DNA of 64,000 nt from Terracoccus luteus (GTDB taxonomy: Bacteria > Actinomycetota > Actinomycetes > Actinomycetales > Dermatophilaceae), in assembly GCF_003635045.1 (NCBI RefSeq), contig NZ_RBXT01000001.1, positions 3,038,001-3,102,000 on the forward strand. Reading direction: 5' to 3'. The notes under the pieces are model-generated. The model was not told the DNA's origin and ran no database searches. It saw nothing but the letters and a program-made list of their open reading frames with translations. Of the stretch, positions 42,401-49,772 are shown piece by piece; position 1 is the stretch's first letter; each line of letters begins with the position of its first letter. A program made the translations under genes and the position numbers.

Positions 42401-42802
42401 CGTGCGGGGGGCGTAGTAGAGGTAGACCCACTTGTTCGTGTCGAAGTCGGGGTCGAGCGTGACGGTCTGCAGGCCGTCCTCACTGTTGTTGTAGACCGGC
42501 ACCGTGTTGATGACCTTGACGGCACCGGTGTCGGGGTCGGTCAGGCGGATGTCGCCGTTGCGGGCCGTGGTGAGCACGCGCAGGTCTGGCATGACCGCGA
42601 GGTCGATCGGCTCACCGGTGTCCTTGGTGAGGGTGATCTTCTCGTAGTTGCTCCAGTCGAGTGCCGGGGTGTCACCGTGGTCGACACCGTCGTGGGCCTG
42701 GGCCGGGAGCGTGGCCAGGCCACCGAGAGTCGTGGCGGCGAGGGCTGCGGCGGCAGTTGTCGCAACCCACCTCCTCGCTCCCGAGCGGGAAGTAGCATTC
42801 AT
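39458..42802 (-). CDS. Large secreted PQQ-type sugar dehydrogenase with PKD, carbohydrate-binding-like and helical C-terminal domains
   Basis: The protein has 1114 residues from the ATG at 42802. Signal peptide (cleavage near LPAQAHD); a six-bladed PQQ-glucose/sorbosone-dehydrogenase-type propeller to about residue 510 (QRGQCCHVGGDVDFDDDGN, SNDLRGKIIRI, FVMGVRNPFRMDVDP); a PKD domain (VTFDGSASVDPEGEELTYDW); a CBM6-like region (RWNSPSGPPFARIAMSGAAD); an Ig-like OmpL47-type domain (VTTSPAAPNGANGWYTSDV); and a C-terminal FIVAR/FIMAH-like helical hairpin. It probably oxidises an extracellular saccharide with PQQ or binds polysaccharide. It is the only clear wall-facing enzyme besides ThuA and the Tat protein. 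Confidence 0.87.
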   Translation of the reverse strand: MNATSRSGARRWVATTAAAALAATTLGGLATLPAQAHDGVDHGDTPALDWSNYEKITLTKDTGEPIDLAVMPDLRVLTTARNGDIRLTDPDTGAVKVINTVPVYNNSEDGLQTVTLDPDFDTNKWVYLYYAPRTMEAPYPTTTPTGSAPNTLPAGADASYWDQWKGYNQLTRAKWNDATDSIDMATEQVIIKVETQRGQCCHVGGDVDFDDDGNVYIATGDNTPASTPGANGFAPNNDAPGFNPGFDSRRGAGNSNDLRGKIIRITVAEDGSYTVPAGNLFAPGTEKTRPEIFVMGVRNPFRMDVDPQTNSVTWGDYGPDAGAPDPNRGPLGYVEWQSTAIDKPINGGWPYCTGDQFNYNEWNYETATPREFFDCAGGPTNNSRWNTGLTQLPPATPATLYYGDNNTHQPWPELTDFSPSGGQGPMGGPVYHYDADNPSTTKFPQYWDKKAFFAEFSQDYLAAFTVQWPNGPVDHIEQFLPNADLETNGQPITDSPIDIEFGPDGSLYVLDYGDGFFRANPDAGLYRIDYAEGNKAPQAAISANPISSSTAPLTVTFDGSASVDPEGEELTYDWDFNGDGTFDATGVTASYTYTELGRYSARLRVTDPEGKVGLISTSISVGNVAPTVNITKPANGSFFDWGQAVPFQVSTTDPEDGNATVCSRVSWTFGLGHDQHAHPLSQGTGCQFAIPTPADATEHGETENIFGVVVITYTDAGANGLPGATTTESLILNPKEQQAEWADDTKGVEIVGDDTASGRFKVTSFDKGDHLAYDPANLAGITSVTARGAGTGTLALRWNSPSGPPFARIAMSGAADVWSEKSVNLRNAPIGTGKLYVTSTGGVVLDSLTFAGNGVADTTAPVTTVTTSPAAPNGANGWYTSDVTLTATATDDGTVAARERSTDGGATWVSATTPLVVSTEGVTTVQFRSRDNGGNVSRVVTKVVKLDKTAPVVTVSGVRNGASVGDAAQVSWVVTDATSGVATTSVTVDGTAVAADRPLDLWRLSLGSHRMVVTTTDKAGLTTSTSLTFTTTTSLAELGELVDLLDQAGYVSGDGASQLKGYLNRAKAAADAGRTAAAIREVRGFSQLTRSVVTNNAAGNALRRDADAVIRGWQ

Positions 42803-42816
42803 CGGTACGTCCTTCT

Positions 42817-42828
42817 TGACAGAGACGG
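42817..42828 (-). other. TGACAGAGACGG leader element before the PQQ-dehydrogenase gene
   Basis: This 12-mer (shown for the + strand) lies 14 bases upstream of the start and is identical to one 21 bases upstream of the isomerase-like gene at 44114. Each is followed by an AAGGA-type ribosome-binding site. Confidence 0.5.
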
Positions 42829-42906
42829 GCGGAAGCCGGTCCCCGGGTGAGCGCGCCGCTGCAACGGCACTGCGCTCCCCGGGGGCCGGTGCTGCATCCG
42901 GGCGGC

Positions 42907-42937
42907 GTCGCACCGGCCGGGCACCGGTGGGTGCGAC
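42907..42937 (-). terminator. Possible stem-loop after the Tat isomerase-like gene
   Basis: GTCGCACC (42907-42914) pairs with GGTGCGAC (42930-42937) around a 15-base G+C-rich loop, 32 bases after the stop codon. Confidence 0.4.
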
Positions 42938-42968
42938 CGGCACGACGCCGCGCGGGTGCGGGAGGCCA

Positions 42969-44114
42969 TCACTTGCGGAGGGTGGCCATCATGTCGTAGC
43001 TGAGCTCGGCGAGCTGGAGCGACTGAGCCGGGTTCTCCGTGCTCGGCGCCGTGTCCTGCTCCCACATCGGGTTGTGGTAGCCCGAGGGACCGCCCGTGCT
43101 GCTGAGGAACGTGCGGTAGTCGATGTCCCCGAGGCCGAACGGCGTCATCTCCCAGCCGTTGGGCAGGTCGGGACGGGAGTCACCGTCCTTGGCGTGGAAG
43201 AGGGGGAAGCGCTTCGGCTGCGCCTGGACGACGGCGAGCGGGTCGAAGAGGTCCTCGACCATGCTGCCGTCGGCCGCGGTGTAGGCGACGTGCTTGAACT
43301 TGGCGACGTGCGCCCAGAAGATGTCCATCTCGAGGAAGACGTAGCGCGGGTCGGTGCGCTGCAGGAAGTACTCGAGACGGCGGATGCCCGAGGACGCCGT
43401 GTACTTGCCGGCCTCGTCGAGCGGCCCGCTGTCCTTGAGGAAGCCGTACGCCGCGTCGTGGTTGTGCGTGTAGAGACGCAGGCCGTTGCGCTGCGCACGA
43501 CGACCGAGGAAGTTCCAGCGGTCGGCCGCGGCGTCCCAGTCGGCCTTCTGGTCGCTGCTCGTCGGGTCGCTGCCGGTGCCGATGTGCTTCATGCCGAGGA
43601 TGTTCGCGACCTCGCAGAAGGTGTCGAACGCCGTCAGCGTCTCGGGGGTGATGGTCGAGGGGATCGACCCGTGGTTGCCTTGGGCCTTGAGACCGTTGGC
43701 GTCGAGCCACGTGCGCAGCAGCTTGGCGCCCTCCACGCTGTTGACGTCTCCGCCGGGCGCGTTGACGCTCTGGCGGAAGCCGGCGAACTCGATCTGCTTG
43801 TAGCCGATGCGCGAGAGCTCCTCGAACACGGCCTTGAAGCCGGATGCGTACGGGCTCGTGGCGGGGTCGCGGCTGATGGCGTCGCGCACCGTGTAGAGGA
43901 TGATGCCGCGCTTGCCGCGCGGGATGACGAGCTCGCCGGAGACGGCGGCCTTCGCCTGGCCGGCGGCCGAGGCGACGCCGGGGGTCAGGGCGACGGCGGC
44001 GCCGACTCCCATGCTGGCGGCGAAGAACTGGCGGCGGTTGAGGCCGAGCTTGCGCGCGAGCTGGCGCGGGGCCTCGTCGGCCTGGTCGACCTCGGTGACG
44101 TCGTTGTCGTGCAT
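42969..44114 (-). CDS. Tat-exported sugar phosphate isomerase/epimerase-like protein
   Basis: The protein has 381 residues from an ATG after AGAAGGAG. The twin-arginine signal LNRRQFFAASMGVGAAVAL ends near ASAAGQ, so the folded protein is exported. The TIM barrel shows YKQIEFAGFRQ, LRLYTHNHDAAYGF, YVFLEMDIFWAHVA, FPLFHAKDGDSRPDLPNG and a final DIDYRTFL, with Glu, Asp and His metal-ligand candidates. Exported members of this family occur with Gfo/Idh/MocA and ThuA proteins in 3-keto-glycoside systems. It is flanked by hairpin-containing gaps. Confidence 0.87.
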   Translation of the reverse strand: MHDNDVTEVDQADEAPRQLARKLGLNRRQFFAASMGVGAAVALTPGVASAAGQAKAAVSGELVIPRGKRGIILYTVRDAISRDPATSPYASGFKAVFEELSRIGYKQIEFAGFRQSVNAPGGDVNSVEGAKLLRTWLDANGLKAQGNHGSIPSTITPETLTAFDTFCEVANILGMKHIGTGSDPTSSDQKADWDAAADRWNFLGRRAQRNGLRLYTHNHDAAYGFLKDSGPLDEAGKYTASSGIRRLEYFLQRTDPRYVFLEMDIFWAHVAKFKHVAYTAADGSMVEDLFDPLAVVQAQPKRFPLFHAKDGDSRPDLPNGWEMTPFGLGDIDYRTFLSSTGGPSGYHNPMWEQDTAPSTENPAQSLQLAELSYDMMATLRK

Positions 44115-44135
44115 GGGTGAGTGCTCCTTCTGGAA

Positions 44136-44147
44136 TGACAGAGACGG
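44136..44147 (-). other. TGACAGAGACGG leader element before the Tat isomerase-like gene
   Basis: Second copy of the 12-mer seen at 42817-42828, upstream of the ribosome-binding site. It may be a shared 5' leader feature of the two exported-protein genes. Confidence 0.5.
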
Positions 44148-44253
44148 TTCATGCGGTGCTGCGGTTCTGCTGTGCTGCTGCGGTGCTCGTGGTCCCGCGG
44201 CTGCGGGGCGCTCGTCCTTTCGCGGCGGCGCGGTCGGCTCGGACGGGGAGGGT

Positions 44254-44287
44254 GGCCGTCGCCCGTCCTGCAAGTCGGGTGACGGCC
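44254..44287 (-). terminator. 12-bp stem-loop after the Gfo/Idh/MocA gene
   Basis: GGCCGTCGCCCG (44254-44265) pairs with CGGGTGACGGCC (44276-44287) with one mismatch and a 10-base loop, 54 bases past the stop codon. The rest of the 226-base gap shows no gene. Confidence 0.6.
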
Positions 44288-44340
44288 GGTGTGGAGGGGC
44301 GGCGGTCTGTGGGGCGGTCTGACGCGTCGGCGGTGCGCGG

Positions 44341-45657
44341 TCAGACGTGGGAGGAGACGCGGATGCCGTCGGCGGCGGCGAGGTGCCCGTCGTCCGTCGC
44401 GGCGGGGTGGGCGCCGGTGACGTCGGTGATCTCGTCACCGGGCCGACCGGCATCCGTGCCGGCGGGTTCGACCGGCGTCCAGGCACTCTCGTGCTCGGCG
44501 CTGCTCTCGACCGCTGCGATCACCCGCTGGATCTGCAGGCCGTCGGCGAACGAGGGCGTCGGGTCCTGGCCCGCGGCGATGGCGTCGAGCAGGTCGACCG
44601 CCTGGTGCGTGAAGCCGTGCTCGTAGCCGAGCACGTGGCCCGGGGGCCACCAGCCGGCGACGTAGGGGTGGCTCGCCTCGGTGACGAGCACCCGGGTGAA
44701 GCCGCCCTCGCGCGGGTCGAGCGAGGCGTCGTGCACCTGCAGGACGTTCATGTCCTCGAAGTCGAAGGCGATCGAGCCCTCGGTCCCGTTGATCTCCAGG
44801 CGGATCGCGTTCTTGCGGCCGGTGGCGTAGCGGGTGGCCTCGAAGGTCGCGAGGGCCCCACCGCTGAGGCGCGAGACGAAGACCGCCGCGTCGTCGACGG
44901 TGACGTCGCCCATCGGGGCCGAATGGTCGGCGGTGCCACCGGTGATGCCGCTGCCCGCCCCGCCACCGGCGAGGGGGCGCTGCTTGACGAAGGTCTCGGT
45001 GAGGGCGGAGACGCCGGTGAGGGTCTGCCCGGTGACGTGCTGGGCGAGGTCGACGATGTGGGCACCGATGTCGCCGAGGGCGCCGGAGCCGGCGCGCTCC
45101 TTCTGCATGCGCCACGTCATCGGCGAGCTCGGGTCGACGAGCCAGTCCTGCAGGTAGGCGCCACGGACGTGGAGCACCCGGCCGACGCGGCCCTCGGCGA
45201 CGAGCTGCCGGGCCAGGGCGATGGCCGGGACGCGGCGGTAGGTGAAGCCCACCATCGACCGGATCCCCTGTGCGGCAGCGGCTTCGGCCGCGCGGGTCAT
45301 CTCCTCGGCCTCGGCGACGGAGTTGGCCAGCGGCTTCTCGCAGAGCACGTGCTTGCCCGCGGCGAGGGCCGCGATCGCGATCTCGGCGTGGGTGTCGCCC
45401 GGCGTGCAGATGTCGATGACGTCGACGTCGTCACGCTCGAGCAGCCGGCGCCAGTCGGTCTCGACGCCCTGCCAGCCGAAGCGGTCTGCGGTCTCCTGCG
45501 CGGCCTGCGCGTCGCGGCCCGCGACCACCGTCATGGCGGGGAGGGCGGCGGGGCTGAAGAAGCTGCGCGCGTTGCGCCAGGCCTGCGAGTGCGCCCGCCC
45601 CATGAAGGAGTAGCCGACCATGCCGACTCCGAGGGTGGGCTTGCTGCTGTGGGTCAT
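44341..45657 (-). CDS. Gfo/Idh/MocA family NAD(P)-dependent sugar dehydrogenase
   Basis: The protein has 438 residues from the ATG at 45657. The N-terminal Rossmann motif is LGVGMVGYSFMGRAHSQAWR; the catalytic EKP triad is HVLCEKPLANSVAEAEEM; the substrate domain has GSGALGDIGAHIVDLAQHV with the active-site Asp and His. It oxidises or reduces a sugar or inositol hydroxyl. Next to ThuA and isomerase-like proteins it is a ThuB-like candidate for making a 3-keto sugar. It follows the transporter genes, separated by a strong hairpin. Confidence 0.9.
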   Translation of the reverse strand: MTHSSKPTLGVGMVGYSFMGRAHSQAWRNARSFFSPAALPAMTVVAGRDAQAAQETADRFGWQGVETDWRRLLERDDVDVIDICTPGDTHAEIAIAALAAGKHVLCEKPLANSVAEAEEMTRAAEAAAAQGIRSMVGFTYRRVPAIALARQLVAEGRVGRVLHVRGAYLQDWLVDPSSPMTWRMQKERAGSGALGDIGAHIVDLAQHVTGQTLTGVSALTETFVKQRPLAGGGAGSGITGGTADHSAPMGDVTVDDAAVFVSRLSGGALATFEATRYATGRKNAIRLEINGTEGSIAFDFEDMNVLQVHDASLDPREGGFTRVLVTEASHPYVAGWWPPGHVLGYEHGFTHQAVDLLDAIAAGQDPTPSFADGLQIQRVIAAVESSAEHESAWTPVEPAGTDAGRPGDEITDVTGAHPAATDDGHLAAADGIRVSSHV

Positions 45658-45701
45658 GAGGTCCTCACGTCCGTGGGAGGGGTGTCGGTGCGCCGGGAGG
45701 G

Positions 45702-45735
45702 GGTGGTGCCCGGCCGTCGCCGGCCGGGCACCACC
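45702..45735 (-). terminator. 15-bp perfect stem-loop after the sugar-binding lipoprotein gene
   Basis: GGTGGTGCCCGGCCG (45702-45716) pairs exactly with 45721-45735 around TCGC, five bases beyond the stop codon. It is analogous to the hairpin behind xylF, so probably message stabilisation or attenuation. Confidence 0.85.
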
Positions 45736-45740
45736 GCCGA

Positions 45741-46814
45741 TCACGACTCGAAGCCGAGGGGCAGGTACTTCTCGACGTTCTCCTTGGTCACCACGGGGGC
45801 GTTGAGCACGACGCGCTTCGGCACCTCGACCTGGACGAGGTCGCTCACGCCCTTGTTCTGGGCGATGAGGCGGGCGAGGTTGATGCCGTCGGCGGCCTGG
45901 GTCGGCGGGTAGATGACCGTGGCGGCCATCTTGCCCTCCTGGATCCAGCGCATGGCGTTGGCCGAGCCGGCGCCACCGATGAAGACCATCTCGTGGCGGT
46001 TGGCCTGGTCGAGCGCGGCCATGACGCCGATGCCCTGGTCGTCGTCGTGGTTCCACATGATGTCGATCTTCGGCGCGGCCTGGATGAGGTTCGAGGCCTG
46101 GCGCTCGCCCGACTCGACGGTGAACTCGGCGGCGACGCGGTTGTCGACGTTCTGGCCACAGGCCTTGAGCGCGTCGGCGAAGCCCTTGCTGCGGTCCTGC
46201 GTCAGGGGCAGCGCGTCGATGCCGGCGATCTCGGCGATGACGGGGTTGCTGAGGTTCTTCTCCTTGACCTGCTCGCAGGCGTACGTGCCGGCGGAGACGC
46301 CCATGCCGTAGTTGTCGCCGAGGATGGTCGTGCGGGCGGCGAAGGGGCTGCTGAACTCGCGGTCGACGTTGATGACCGGGATGCCGGCGTTCATCGCCTT
46401 GGTGGCGACGTCCGTCAGCGCGGCGCCGTCGGTCGGCAGCAGCACGATGGCGTCGACCTTGTCGTTGATGAAGGTCTCGATCTGGGCGATCTGCGCGCTG
46501 GCGTCGTTCGTGCCCTCGGCGACCTTGAGGTCGACGTCGGAGAACTTCTTCGCCTCCTCCTGGGCGGCGCTGTTGATCGCACCGAGCCAGCCGTGGTCGG
46601 CCGCGGGGCCGGAGAAGCCGATGGTGACCTTCTCGCCGGGGGCGTCGTTGCTCGAGCCGGCGTTGCCGGCGGGGGCCTGGGTCGAGCCGTTGCCGGCCGG
46701 TGCCGCTGCCTCGGGCGTGTTGCTCGTGCACCCGGCGGCGACGAGCGAGGCCGAGAGGGCGACGACCGCGACGGCGAGGGTGCGGGTGCGGGTACGGGCG
46801 GGTGCTGCGGTCAC
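45741..46814 (-). CDS. Sugar ABC transporter substrate-binding lipoprotein (RbsB type)
   Basis: The protein has 357 residues from the GTG at 46814 after TAGGAG. The signal peptide ends in the lipobox AAGC (Cys29). The type-1 periplasmic binding fold has VTIGFSGPAADHGWLGAINS, DAIVLLPTDGAALTDVATKA, IPVINVDREFSSPFAARTTI and IMWNHDDDQGIGVM. It captures a sugar or cyclitol outside the cell for the adjacent ATPase and permease. Ligand identity is open; the neighbouring inositol-type genes make a cyclitol or glycoside possible. Confidence 0.9.
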   Translation of the reverse strand: MTAAPARTRTRTLAVAVVALSASLVAAGCTSNTPEAAAPAGNGSTQAPAGNAGSSNDAPGEKVTIGFSGPAADHGWLGAINSAAQEEAKKFSDVDLKVAEGTNDASAQIAQIETFINDKVDAIVLLPTDGAALTDVATKAMNAGIPVINVDREFSSPFAARTTILGDNYGMGVSAGTYACEQVKEKNLSNPVIAEIAGIDALPLTQDRSKGFADALKACGQNVDNRVAAEFTVESGERQASNLIQAAPKIDIMWNHDDDQGIGVMAALDQANRHEMVFIGGAGSANAMRWIQEGKMAATVIYPPTQAADGINLARLIAQNKGVSDLVQVEVPKRVVLNAPVVTKENVEKYLPLGFES

Positions 46815-47022
46815 GCTGACTCCTATGTGAGCGGTGGTGCTGTGAGTTGGTGCTGTGCGGACTGCGATGGTGCGCAGGTCGTGCTGTGGATGCTGCTGGA
46901 TGGTGCGGGTGAGTGGTGCTGTGCGGCTCGTGCCGGGCACCCCGGAAAGGCGCCGGCGGTGAGGCGGTCGTGCTGTGGTGCGGTGGTACGTCTGGTCGGC
47001 CGCGGCCGGTGGCGGTCCGGCG
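46815..47022 (-). other. 208-base spacer with TGCTGTG repeats
   Basis: The spacer between permease stop and binding-protein start holds about five dispersed TGCTGTG copies (+ strand reading), near 46835, 46851, 46880, 46915 and 46970, and no plausible gene. The repeats could tune the excess of binding protein over permease or be simple low complexity. Confidence 0.6.
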
Positions 47023-48141
47023 CTAGGTGCGGCTGGGGCGCGAGACCCGCTGCTGCAGCAGGACGGCGGCGACGATGATGGCGCCCTTGGCGACCGCCTG
47101 CGTCGAGGTGTCGAGGTTGTTGAGGGTGAAGACGTTGGTCAGCGTCGTGAAGATGAGCACGCCGATGACGGTGCCGACGATGGTGCCGCGACCGCCGCTG
47201 AGCAACGTGCCGCCGATGACGACCGCGGCGATGGCGTCGAGCTCGTAGAGCGTGCCGTGCGTCGAGGTGCCGGTGTTCGTGCGGGCCATGAGCATGACCG
47301 CGGCGAGACCGCAGGCGAGCCCGAGCAGGACGTAGAGGTACATCGTGTGACGCTGCACGCGGATGCCGGCGAGGCGGGCGGCCTCGGGGTTGCCGCCGAC
47401 GGCGAGGGTGCGGCGGCCGAAGGTCGTGCGGTTGAGCAGCACCCAGCCGATGACCGCGACGACGGCGAAGATGATGACGAGCACGGGGATGCCGAGCACG
47501 CTGCCGCCGAAGAAGTTGATGAAGTCGCGGTCGCGCACGATCTGCGTGCGGCGCTGGGCGATGAGCTCGGCGAGCCCGCGGGCGGCGGCGAGCATCGCCA
47601 GGGTGGCGATGAACGCTGCGAGCTTGCCGTACGCGATGAGCACCCCGTTGACGAGGCCACAGACGGCGCCGACGACGAGGGCGACGAAGACGAGCACGAT
47701 CCAGTGCGTGTCGGCCGCCAGGGTCTGCGTGGCGAGGGTCGTGGCCCACACCGACGAGAGGGCGACGATCGCACCGACCGACAGGTCGATGCCGCCACCG
47801 CAGATGACGAAGGTCATACCGATGCTGACGACGCCGATGACCGAGCCCGCTCGCAACACCGTGAGCGCGTTGGCCGTGCTGGCGAAGCGGTCGCCGCCGG
47901 TGACGATGCCGACGATGATCAGCACGATGAGGGCGATGACGAGCCCGGTGCTGCGACCGGCCGAGCCGCTGAGGAAGGCGCCGATGCCACCCTTCTCCCG
48001 CGGCTTCGCGTCGGCGGCCGCGACGGCCGGGCCGGTGCCGGCGAGACCGTGCGTGCCGCTGGGGTCGTTCGGCGGGTTCGCGCTGGGGTTGGCGTCGGTC
48101 GCCGCCGCGCCCTGGTCGGCCTTCGTGACGTCGGCGCTCAT
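47023..48141 (-). CDS. Sugar ABC transporter permease (RbsC type)
   Basis: The protein has 372 residues. A hydrophilic, Ala/Pro/Asn-rich tail of about 60 residues precedes eight to ten membrane helices. Family motifs are FVICGGGIDLSVGAIVALSS and the ATPase-docking RRTLAVGGNPEAARLAGI. It forms the channel partner of the ATPase upstream, whose stop overlaps this start by four bases. Confidence 0.9.
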   Translation of the reverse strand: MSADVTKADQGAAATDANPSANPPNDPSGTHGLAGTGPAVAAADAKPREKGGIGAFLSGSAGRSTGLVIALIVLIIVGIVTGGDRFASTANALTVLRAGSVIGVVSIGMTFVICGGGIDLSVGAIVALSSVWATTLATQTLAADTHWIVLVFVALVVGAVCGLVNGVLIAYGKLAAFIATLAMLAAARGLAELIAQRRTQIVRDRDFINFFGGSVLGIPVLVIIFAVVAVIGWVLLNRTTFGRRTLAVGGNPEAARLAGIRVQRHTMYLYVLLGLACGLAAVMLMARTNTGTSTHGTLYELDAIAAVVIGGTLLSGGRGTIVGTVIGVLIFTTLTNVFTLNNLDTSTQAVAKGAIIVAAVLLQQRVSRPSRT

Positions 48142-49664
48142 GCCGCGTCTCCCTTCAGGATGATGTCGAGGACGGCGTGCTCGTCGAGCTCGGTGGCCGG
48201 TCCCTCGTGCTGGATGGTGCGGCCGGCGAGGACCAGCACCCGGTCGGCGAGCCCGAGGACCTCGGGGATCTCGCTGGAGACGACGACGACGGCGACGCCG
48301 CTGTCGGTGAGGCGCCGGATGAGGGCGTAGATCTCGGAGCGGGCGCCGACGTCGACACCACGGGTGGGCTCGTCGAGGAGCAGGACGCGGCAGCCGCGGA
48401 GCAGCCACCGGGCCAGGACGACCTTCTGCTGGTTGCCGCCCGAGAGGGTGCGCGACTCGCGCTGGGCACCGCGCGGGCGGACGTCGAGCGACTCGAGGAG
48501 GCGGTCGGCCTCCTCGTTCTCGCTGCGTCGGTCGAGCATCCCGGCCTTCGAGAAGCGGGTGAGGCTGGCGAGGCTGATGTTCGAGGCGAGGGAGGCGCCG
48601 AGGATGAGCGCCTGGCTCTTGCGCTCCTCCGGGGCAAGCCCGATGCCCGCCGCGACGGCCGACGTGATGGAGCCGCCCTTGAGCTTCTCGCCCCCGACGC
48701 TCACCGTGCCGGAGCTCGCCTTGCGGGCGCCGAAGATCGTCTCGACGATCTCCGACCGGCCGGCGCCGACGAGGCCGGCGATGCCGACGACCTCACCGGG
48801 TCGCACGTCGAAGGAGATGTCGTGGAACTCGCCGACGCGGGTCAGGCCTTCGACGCGAAGGAGCGGCGCGGCATCCTCGATGTGGCTGCGGTCGGGGAAG
48901 ACGTTCTCGACGGTTCGACCGGTCATGTGCCGGATGAGCTCGGTCGTCGGGGTGGTCTTGGCGTCGAGGCCGGTCGTGACCGTCTTGCCGTCCTTGAGGA
49001 CGGTGACCCGGTCGCCGATCTGGCGGATCTCCTCGAGGCGGTGCGAGATGTAGATGATGGCGACACCCTGGTCGGTCACCTCGCGCACGACGGCGAACAG
49101 CTGCTCGACCTCGCCCGCGTCGAGCACGGCCGACGGCTCGTCCATGATGATGAGCTTGGCGTTGCGCGTGAGGGCGCGGGCCATGCTGACGATCTGCTGC
49201 GACGCCGCGGAGAGCGAGCCCACCTCACGGGTCGGGGCGATCTCCGGGTGCCCGAGGCGGGCCATGAGCCGGCGCGCCTCCTTGTTGGCGGCGCCGCGCT
49301 GCGAGAAGCCGAACCGCGCCTTCTCGTGACCGAGGAAGAGGTTCTCGGCGACGGTGAGGCCGCCCACGAGGTCGAGCTCCTGGTACATCGTCGCGATGCC
49401 GATGTCCATCGACGCCTGCGGGTTGTTGAGGCGGACGGTCTCGCCCTCCCACTCGATCGTGCCCTCGTCGCTCTCGTGGACGCCGGCGAGCGTCTTGATG
49501 AGCGTGCTCTTGCCGGCACCGTTCTGGCCGAGGAGGCAGTGCACCTCGCCGGCGCGGACGTCGAGGTCGACACCACCGAGCGCGACGACGCCCGGGAAGC
49601 GCTTGACCACGCCGGTCATGCGCAACAGGGGTGCGCTCGCTTCGTCTCTTCCTTGAGAGGTCAT
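48138..49664 (-). CDS. Sugar ABC transporter ATP-binding protein with two cassettes (RbsA/MglA type)
   Basis: The protein has 508 residues. First cassette: Walker A GQNGAGKST, Walker B LIIMDEPSAVLD, but the signature is LSAASQQ rather than LSGGQ. Second cassette: degenerate Walker A GLVGAGRSE with intact LSGGNQQK and LLLDEPTRGVDVGA. This asymmetry is normal for carbohydrate uptake (CUT2) ATPases. It is the first gene of the large minus-strand cluster, directly under the ROK-type operator. Confidence 0.92.
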   Translation of the reverse strand: MTSQGRDEASAPLLRMTGVVKRFPGVVALGGVDLDVRAGEVHCLLGQNGAGKSTLIKTLAGVHESDEGTIEWEGETVRLNNPQASMDIGIATMYQELDLVGGLTVAENLFLGHEKARFGFSQRGAANKEARRLMARLGHPEIAPTREVGSLSAASQQIVSMARALTRNAKLIIMDEPSAVLDAGEVEQLFAVVREVTDQGVAIIYISHRLEEIRQIGDRVTVLKDGKTVTTGLDAKTTPTTELIRHMTGRTVENVFPDRSHIEDAAPLLRVEGLTRVGEFHDISFDVRPGEVVGIAGLVGAGRSEIVETIFGARKASSGTVSVGGEKLKGGSITSAVAAGIGLAPEERKSQALILGASLASNISLASLTRFSKAGMLDRRSENEEADRLLESLDVRPRGAQRESRTLSGGNQQKVVLARWLLRGCRVLLLDEPTRGVDVGARSEIYALIRRLTDSGVAVVVVSSEIPEVLGLADRVLVLAGRTIQHEGPATELDEHAVLDIILKGDAA

Positions 49665-49681
49665 GGGTCACACCGTGGACC

Positions 49682-49708
49682 ACTTTTGTTCGGAGGTCAA
49701 GCAAAAGT
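49682..49708. promoter_or_regulatory. ROK-type operator and promoter between ABC cluster and ROK gene
   Basis: ACTTTTG (49682-49688) and CAAAAGT (49702-49708) form a perfect inverted repeat with a 13-base spacer, typical of ROK sugar regulators. A minus-strand -35-like TTGACC (49700-49695) lies inside the spacer, with a weak -10 (CACGGT) 17 bases on. The flanking A/T tract is the most A+T-rich spot in the neighbourhood. Binding here could control the divergent regulator as well. Confidence 0.65.
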
Positions 49709-49772
49709 TTTTTTACGTTCGTCTGAAGGTCGCCGGATGGAATGCTTAAGCCGTCGATGCTTTACTGCCTGC

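Noticed and set aside
29596-49664. An EboD (3-dehydroquinate-synthase-like) gene in the cluster
   Set aside because: All fifteen genes were assigned and none shows the dehydroquinate-synthase fold; the position is taken by the inositol-phosphate-synthase-like gene.
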